Below, one piece after another: positions 6,764 through 10,490 of a stretch of 10,490 nt of DNA. How positions within the stretch are numbered: the first letter of the stretch is position 1; each line of letters starts with the position of its first letter. Below the pieces are notes generated by a model. The model had not been told where the DNA came from. It saw only the letters and a list, made by a program, of their open reading frames with translations, and did not search any database. The stretch is from a bacterium (GTDB lineage: Bacteria > SZUA-79 > Acidulodesulfobacterales > Acidulodesulfobacteraceae), in the NCBI GenBank assembly GCA_021813595.1, contig JAKAKF010000183.1, positions 1-10,490 on the forward strand, read 5' to 3'. A program made the position numbers and the translations under genes.

Positions 6764-6802
6764 CTATGCTCCGCATATTAATTACGGGGCATAGTTTTTT
6801 TT
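6764..6802 (+). terminator. rho-independent terminator after the 33-residue ORF
   Basis: CTATGCTCCG (6764-6773) pairs with CGGGGCATAG (6785-6794) over ten base pairs including one T-G pair, around an 11-nt loop, followed directly by T8 (6795-6802). The U-tract orientation makes it a plus-strand terminator. The last two Ts are part of trbC's stop codon on the other strand, so the genes converge tightly. Confidence 0.8.
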
Positions 6803-7607
6803 AGCCTCTTAACATTTTTATTAAACTCCTTATATACCTCGAATGCGTCTTTTCTTCGATTTTCTTAAGCCCATATTCAATGCTTGCGTCGCCGTAAACC
6901 ACATATGCTTTAGCTTTATTATTATTCATAAAAGTTTCAGGATTATAATGCCTTACGTAAATAAGCGCCGGAACTTCCCTTATATGAAATTTATCGATAA
7001 TTAAAGGATCTATATCTACGTGCATATCGTAATAGCCCTTTTTACCCTTAAATTTAAGCAATTTTTTTATCCAATTGACTGTGGGCATAATATATGTAGC
7101 CGACCCTATTACGCCCCTTAATACCATCGTTATCGCTCCGTTAAGTCTTGCGTCTGTATATACGTAGTTTCTTAACGTAGAAAAAGGAATCGACGAAGAA
7201 ATAGCCAGAAATACTTTGCCCCTGCCTAAAAATATATTCCGTTCTTCTTTGATCATCCGCGAGGCGTTCATATTTTTTGGAATATAATTCGCAAATCTTT
7301 TATTTTTTAAGAAAGCATTCTCGTCCTGCATAACCATATCGCTTACGGTTTTAGATTCTATTTCGGAATAAAGTTTTTCGACGGTTTGCAGTTTTATATG
7401 TTTATTTACTTTAATATGAAGTTTCTTCGCTTTATTTACGATAGCCCTTATTTGCGAATCGTTAAGTGAATAGTTAGTTACGGGCGGATGAACGGATACA
7501 GCATTTTTTCTGTTTTCTATCCGTTTTATATAGGATTCTCCGGTAAGAGCTAAAAAAGAAAACAACAAAAATACCGACAATACTCCGATTTTGTATAACT
7601 TACGCAT
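6801..7607 (-). CDS. trbC: TrbC, F-type pilin assembly protein
   Basis: I start this at ATG 7607, which has GGGAGG in good position and lies 19 nt after traU; the frame stays open upstream to 7670, but that would overlap traU. The 268-residue product has a signal peptide (MRKLYKIGVLSVFLLFSFLA), so it is periplasmic. Residues about 131-255 match the TrbC_Ftype domain: a strand KVFLAISSSIP, SxxTLRNYV, the MVLRGVIGSA segment (161-170), DIDPLIIDKFHIREVPALIYV (198-218) with the VPA turn that in thioredoxin-like folds is the cis-proline loop, and a GDAS turn near 239-242. There is no CXXC pair, as expected for this family. The ~130-residue N-terminal extension is Lys/Asn-rich and unfamiliar. In F, TrbC is required for pilus assembly and follows traU as here. 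Confidence 0.88.
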   Translation of the reverse strand: MRKLYKIGVLSVFLLFSFLALTGESYIKRIENRKNAVSVHPPVTNYSLNDSQIRAIVNKAKKLHIKVNKHIKLQTVEKLYSEIESKTVSDMVMQDENAFLKNKRFANYIPKNMNASRMIKEERNIFLGRGKVFLAISSSIPFSTLRNYVYTDARLNGAITMVLRGVIGSATYIMPTVNWIKKLLKFKGKKGYYDMHVDIDPLIIDKFHIREVPALIYVRHYNPETFMNNNKAKAYVVYGDASIEYGLKKIEEKTHSRYIRSLIKMLRG

Positions 7608-7626
7608 TACCGTCCTCCCTTGAAGA

Positions 7627-8634
7627 TTAAAACGCACAGCAATCTTTTTCGTTAAATACCGTATAAACAAAGTTATCGCCTATATACGGCGGATTTTTAA
7701 ACATAGACCATAATACCGAATCCTGCCCTATCGGCTGAACCACAGGCTCTGGAACGGGCATAGACAAATCTAACCTTACCGCCGATTTTATCCAAATAGG
7801 GTCTGGAAAATCCTGACACCATAAGGTATATGTGAGCGGTCCTGTAGTTCCTTCCTGTATAAAATCCTGATGCATCATAAAAATAGTTTTACCGGCTATT
7901 GCGGCAGAATCCTGGACATAGTCTTTAGAACCCCCGGTATCTCCGTCTAATGGAAATACGCTTCCCCAAGAACCCATACACCAGAATAAAGGGTCTAAAG
8001 GCTGATAAATTTGAGCGGAAACCGAATCGGCGATACAGGACAACTGGGCTGCAGGATTTGCGAAAAGAACCGTTTCCGGAGAGGCAAAAGCGGCTAATAT
8101 ATCCGACTGCCAGACGGGATTAGGCTCGGAAATATACGCTATCGCAGGAGAACCACCTATATTGCTTGACGCTTGAAGACATGATAAGTCGGTAAACAAA
8201 CCCATCATCGCCCATATCGGAAAAGTATAATAATGCGCCTGGAAAAATGCCATTTTATCCATTTTTTTCGCTCTCGAACCGCCTAAAAATACTCCGGCAG
8301 GATTACTCATGCCTATACCGAACGCCTGAAAGCAAAACGGTGTGGAAACTACTTCGGCAAGCTTATCCGGCGCCCAGAACGACAAAGTCGTGCCTATTCT
8401 TGGAACGGGCATAGTGCAGACGCATACGGGAGGCAGATAATCCTGCTCGTCCGGAATACCGGGAACTACTGGAACGCCCCCTACCCTAATAGGGAAAACG
8501 CCCATCCAGTCGATATTAGTTATTGGATTTAAGAAATAGCCGGTATCACAAACGGCATAGGATTTTAGGGGCGATAAAAATAAAAACAGGCATATTGATG
8601 ATAAGAATAATACTGTTTTTGTTATTTGTCTCAT
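7627..8634 (-). CDS. traU: TraU, F-type conjugative DNA transfer/pilus assembly protein
   Basis: This 335-residue protein is close to the length of F TraU (about 330). A signal peptide ending near LKSYA (22-27) exports it to the periplasm. The mature part starts CDTGYFLNPITNIDW and has ten cysteines (29, 71, 73, 101, 152, 200, 219, 273, 332, 333), which presumably form disulfides. CVCTMPVPRIG (71-81), the following FWAPDKLAEVVSTPFC and the WCMGSWGSVFPLDG block (218-231) fit TraU. In F it is needed for efficient DNA transfer and, to a lesser degree, pilus assembly. ATG 8634 follows AAGAGG. It is the first gene after a promoter/operator box and precedes trbC, but traW, which precedes it in F, is absent. 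Confidence 0.92.
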   Translation of the reverse strand: MRQITKTVLFLSSICLFLFLSPLKSYAVCDTGYFLNPITNIDWMGVFPIRVGGVPVVPGIPDEQDYLPPVCVCTMPVPRIGTTLSFWAPDKLAEVVSTPFCFQAFGIGMSNPAGVFLGGSRAKKMDKMAFFQAHYYTFPIWAMMGLFTDLSCLQASSNIGGSPAIAYISEPNPVWQSDILAAFASPETVLFANPAAQLSCIADSVSAQIYQPLDPLFWCMGSWGSVFPLDGDTGGSKDYVQDSAAIAGKTIFMMHQDFIQEGTTGPLTYTLWCQDFPDPIWIKSAVRLDLSMPVPEPVVQPIGQDSVLWSMFKNPPYIGDNFVYTVFNEKDCCAF

Positions 8635-8774
8635 AAAAACCTCTTAATTATAAAATCATATAACTTAAAGTTTACAATATAATTTCAAAAAAGGCAAGAA
8701 CATTTAAAATTACTGATAAAATATATAATTTAGCGGAGATTAATTCAGATTATACGAAAACTTAAAAAAAATGA
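8635..8774. other. intergenic region between the unknown membrane-protein gene and traU
   Basis: Apart from the promoter/operator box at 8655-8697 this 140-bp AT-rich gap shows nothing I can name. A T-run follows the stop of the upstream gene on the minus strand (8763-8770), but I find no convincing stem before it, so a terminator is not called. Confidence 0.4.
8655..8697 (-). promoter_or_regulatory. promoter with palindromic operator upstream of traU-trbC
   Basis: On the minus strand TTGCCT (8697-8692), a 17-bp spacer and TAAACT (8674-8669) are followed by the palindrome AACTT-A-AAGTT (8672-8662, overlapping the hexamer) and TATGAT (8660-8655). Spacing is the same as in the copy at 3610-3652, and the core 8658-8677 matches 3613-3632 at 19 of 20 positions. 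The box ends 23 nt before the traU ATG, against 20 nt in the other copy. Confidence 0.6.
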
Positions 8775-9566
8775 CTAACTGTTTATCTTATCACTTTTAA
8801 AATCTCTTTCTAATAACTTAAGCAATGAATTTTCACCGTCGATTATTTTTGTCTTTAATTTTTGTTGGTTAAATTTTAGTTTATTTGAATAATCATACAA
8901 CGACTTTATTAACGCCAATATAACTCTGGCATCTTCTTTATCGTGAGTTTTATTAAACAATAATTGTGCATTTTCAAACCTTGATAGCATAGCATTGTTC
9001 ATCGAAAAAGAATCTACAAACCCTTTCATTAATATGTAGCATTCTATTATAAGACTTCTTAAATTATAGTCTTTGATTCCGCCAATTAATTTAGCATTTT
9101 GTTCATAAATAATAAAATAATTCTGTGAAATAGGGTAATAATAATTAAAAACAAAATGCTGCAATTCAGATATAAGTTTTGCAATGTTCTTATTAGTTTC
9201 TATGGATGCTATCTGTAATAATGGATTTTCCATAATATCTTTATTTAATAATGATTCAGCTTCGTTAATATCATTTTCAAAATCAGTTGACGGATTATCT
9301 AATTTATCAATAATTTCACCTACTGATATGCTTTGTTTATCGTTGCCTTTCGTATAATGCAAATCCCAAATTGTCTTAATTTCTTGATATATACCTCTCT
9401 TTAAATTATCGATTATATTTTTCTCTTCTAATTTTTTGATTTCTAAATTATTTTGATGAGCTATTTTAACTTGTCTAATTGAAAACCAACCAGCCACAAG
9501 TCCGCCTATTAATGCCGCCACAATACTTGCAAACAAAACAATAACATGATCGGATAATTGTGCCAT
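8775..9566 (-). CDS. single-pass membrane protein with a helical cytoplasmic domain, function unknown
   Basis: From ATG 9566 this is a 263-residue protein. The N-terminal MAQLSDHV is followed directly by one hydrophobic helix (about 8-29, with GGLVAGW), then a charged, probably coiled-coil stretch (36-60: repeated Leu/Ile with Lys/Glu). A long Asn/Lys/Leu-rich, apparently all-helical domain without recognisable catalytic motifs follows, ending in a basic tail. The frame is open to a TTG at 9620, which would add 18 residues; neither start has a good Shine-Dalgarno. The TTG would leave 19 nt to the upstream truncated gene, whereas the ATG puts the start immediately before the membrane helix. 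Base composition resembles the nuclease-like gene more than traU, consistent with cargo DNA. I cannot assign a function. Confidence 0.7.
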   Translation of the reverse strand: MAQLSDHVIVLFASIVAALIGGLVAGWFSIRQVKIAHQNNLEIKKLEEKNIIDNLKRGIYQEIKTIWDLHYTKGNDKQSISVGEIIDKLDNPSTDFENDINEAESLLNKDIMENPLLQIASIETNKNIAKLISELQHFVFNYYYPISQNYFIIYEQNAKLIGGIKDYNLRSLIIECYILMKGFVDSFSMNNAMLSRFENAQLLFNKTHDKEDARVILALIKSLYDYSNKLKFNQQKLKTKIIDGENSLLKLLERDFKSDKINS

Positions 9567-9639
9567 GATTGAATGATGCGTAGTATTTGCGATAACCTTA
9601 ATTACAATAGGATTTTTCAATGATTCTTACCGTAAAGAT

Positions 9640-9723
9640 TTATTTAACTTTTTTGTCAGAATGCATTTTAACCAATATTGTTCCAGCTTTATCTTCATTT
9701 AAAATTTGTTTAATAATTTTTCG
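9640..9723 (-). pseudogene. C-terminal remnant of a gene cut by the IS1595-family insertion
   Basis: Minus-strand codons from 9723 down to TAA 9642-9640 read RKIIKQILNEDKAGTILVKM and then HSDKKVK, which looks like a natural protein tail. Two codons further up the frame meets TAA (9729-9727), next to the start of the insertion sequence, so no start is available. The most economical reading is that the IS interrupted a gene that used to lie just upstream of the unknown membrane protein. The parent family cannot be told from 27 residues. Confidence 0.5.
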
Positions 9724-9734
9724 GAATTATGCAC

Positions 9735-9763
9735 TTGACAAAGCAAAACCGCCCTGATATACT
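9735..9763 (+). promoter_or_regulatory. strong extended -10 promoter for the IS transposase
   Basis: TTGACA (9735-9740), a 17-bp spacer and TATACT (9758-9763), with TG one base before the -10 (9755-9756), form a near-consensus sigma-70 promoter. The transposase ATG is 30 nt downstream, with GGAGG at 9780-9784. Confidence 0.75.
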
Positions 9764-9793
9764 TATAATATAAGTAATTGGAGGATTTAAAAA

Positions 9794-10490
9794 ATGAAAT
9801 TCACCCCGCCGAAATTTACCAGACTGAACGACATGGCCGCCATCGACATAGGCCGTCTCAAAGAAAACCAGGCAAGAAAGATACTCGAAGGGATAAGGTG
9901 GAAGGACGGCGTAACCTGCCCTCACTGCGGAAGTAAGGATGTAACAAGGCTTAAATCTGATAAGAATAAAAAAACAAGAGACGGCGTTATACAGTGCAAC
10001 CATTGCCGCAAGCAGTTCACGGTAACGACTAATACGGTAATGCACGGTTCTCATATAACTTTAAGGCAGTGGGTCCATGCCTTCTACTCCGTATGCACTC
10101 ATAAAAAAGGCGTGTCTGCCCTCCAGCTTCAAAGGGACTTAAGTCTCGGTTCCTACCGCTCCGCCTGGTATTTAGCCCACCGTATAAGGCTCGCTATGCA
10201 GGAGTTCGTCATACACGGAGCGTTAAAGGGAACCGTCGAAGTTGACGAAACATATATAGGCGGAAAGCCCAGAAAAACCGAAAACAAAAACCACAAAAGA
10301 GGCAGGGGAACGGACAAAGCTCCTGTAATGGTTTTGGTTGAGAGAAACGGTCGCTCTGTTTCCAGCCCTGTCGAAAACGTTACCGGAGAAACCCTTAAGT
10401 CCGCAATAAGGGAGACGGTGCACAAAAAATCCGTTATAATGACGGACGAGTGGAAATCGTACAGAGGTATAGGGAAGGACTTCGACGGCG
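9794..10490 (+). CDS. IS1595-family (ISXO2-like) transposase, C-terminus off the right edge
   Basis: ATG 9794, 9 nt after GGAGG, opens 232 codons that run through the window edge. The protein has the classic layout of IS1595 transposases: an N-terminal helical region, a zinc ribbon with C42-P-H-C45 and C68-N-H-C71, a helical DNA-binding segment (ITLRQWVHAFY onwards, 88-135), then the DDE nuclease core. The first catalytic Asp is in VEVDETYIGGKPR (148-160) and the second in IMTDEWKSYRGIG (215-227). The third acidic/Asn residue should lie beyond the window. It cuts and joins the ends of its own element. It uses GGC, AGG and CTC codons more often than the AT-rich minus-strand genes beside it, consistent with recent arrival. 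I see no frameshift in the visible part. Confidence 0.95.
   Translation, partial: MKFTPPKFTRLNDMAAIDIGRLKENQARKILEGIRWKDGVTCPHCGSKDVTRLKSDKNKKTRDGVIQCNHCRKQFTVTTNTVMHGSHITLRQWVHAFYSVCTHKKGVSALQLQRDLSLGSYRSAWYLAHRIRLAMQEFVIHGALKGTVEVDETYIGGKPRKTENKNHKRGRGTDKAPVMVLVERNGRSVSSPVENVTGETLKSAIRETVHKKSVIMTDEWKSYRGIGKDFDG

Larger units (their letters stand above)
9727..10490 (+). mobile_element. IS1595-family insertion sequence, left part (right end outside the window)
   Basis: The element is defined by its transposase at 9794-10490 and by the interrupted coding tail ending near 9723. The left end must lie between about 9724 and the promoter at 9735; 9727 is an estimate. The terminal inverted repeat and target-site duplication cannot be confirmed because the right end is not in the window. 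Confidence 0.6.

Noticed and set aside
9710..10425. Minus-strand ORFs of 114, 90 and 66 codons
   Set aside because: Opposite the IS1595 transposase, whose zinc ribbon and DDE motifs define the real frame.
1..10490. CRISPR array, tRNA, rRNA, replication origin or oriT
   Set aside because: I saw no regularly spaced repeats, cloverleaf, rRNA sequence, iteron cluster or nic-like site. The relaxase gene that would mark oriT is not in the window.

Overview
The window comes from a Gram-negative bacterium. It encodes parts of an F-type conjugative type IV secretion system, an OmpA-type peptidoglycan-binding envelope protein and a lipobox lipoprotein. It looks like part of an integrative or plasmid-borne conjugative element. 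The DNA is AT-rich, with many ATA, AAA and TTT codons and several TTG starts. The sequence alone does not let me name the genus.

All but two of the protein genes are on the minus strand, so transcription mostly runs from right to left. From the right: (1) a plus-strand IS1595-family transposase, cut by the window edge (9794-10490), with its own strong promoter. It has landed in an older minus-strand gene, of which only a short C-terminal tail remains (9640-9723). (2) A single-pass membrane protein of unknown function (8775-9566 or 9620). (3) A promoter/operator region, then traU (7627-8634) and trbC (6801-7607), in the same relative order as in the F transfer operon. (4) A plus-strand 33-residue mini-gene with a perfect Shine-Dalgarno and a terminator (6644-6802). 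(5) A cyclic-di-GMP pair that overlaps by two bases: an HD-GYP phosphodiesterase (5942-6532) and a membrane GGDEF diguanylate cyclase (5211-5945). (6) A very AT-rich stretch with a PD-(D/E)XK nuclease-like gene preceded by two slippery homopolymers (4506-5133), and an ankyrin-repeat lipoprotein (3678-4466). (7) A second promoter/operator region, then a translationally overlapping set: an OmpA-family protein (3023-3592), a four-helix membrane protein (2554-3039) and the N-terminal ~852 residues of TraG (1-2557, running off the left edge).

The most informative non-coding signal is a pair of near-identical promoter/operator boxes. One lies 20 nt upstream of the OmpA-4TM-TraG unit and the other 23 nt upstream of the TraU-TrbC unit. 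They share 19 of 20 bases, and the one difference is the central base of a perfect AACTT-W-AAGTT palindrome. A matched -35-like element lies 17 bp upstream of the same internal hexamer in both. This suggests that the two transfer units are controlled by one regulator, although about 3.1 kb of accessory genes separates them. The accessory block holds c-di-GMP turnover, a putative nuclease, a lipoprotein and a small hydrophobic peptide, and looks like cargo or regulatory genes inserted into the transfer region.
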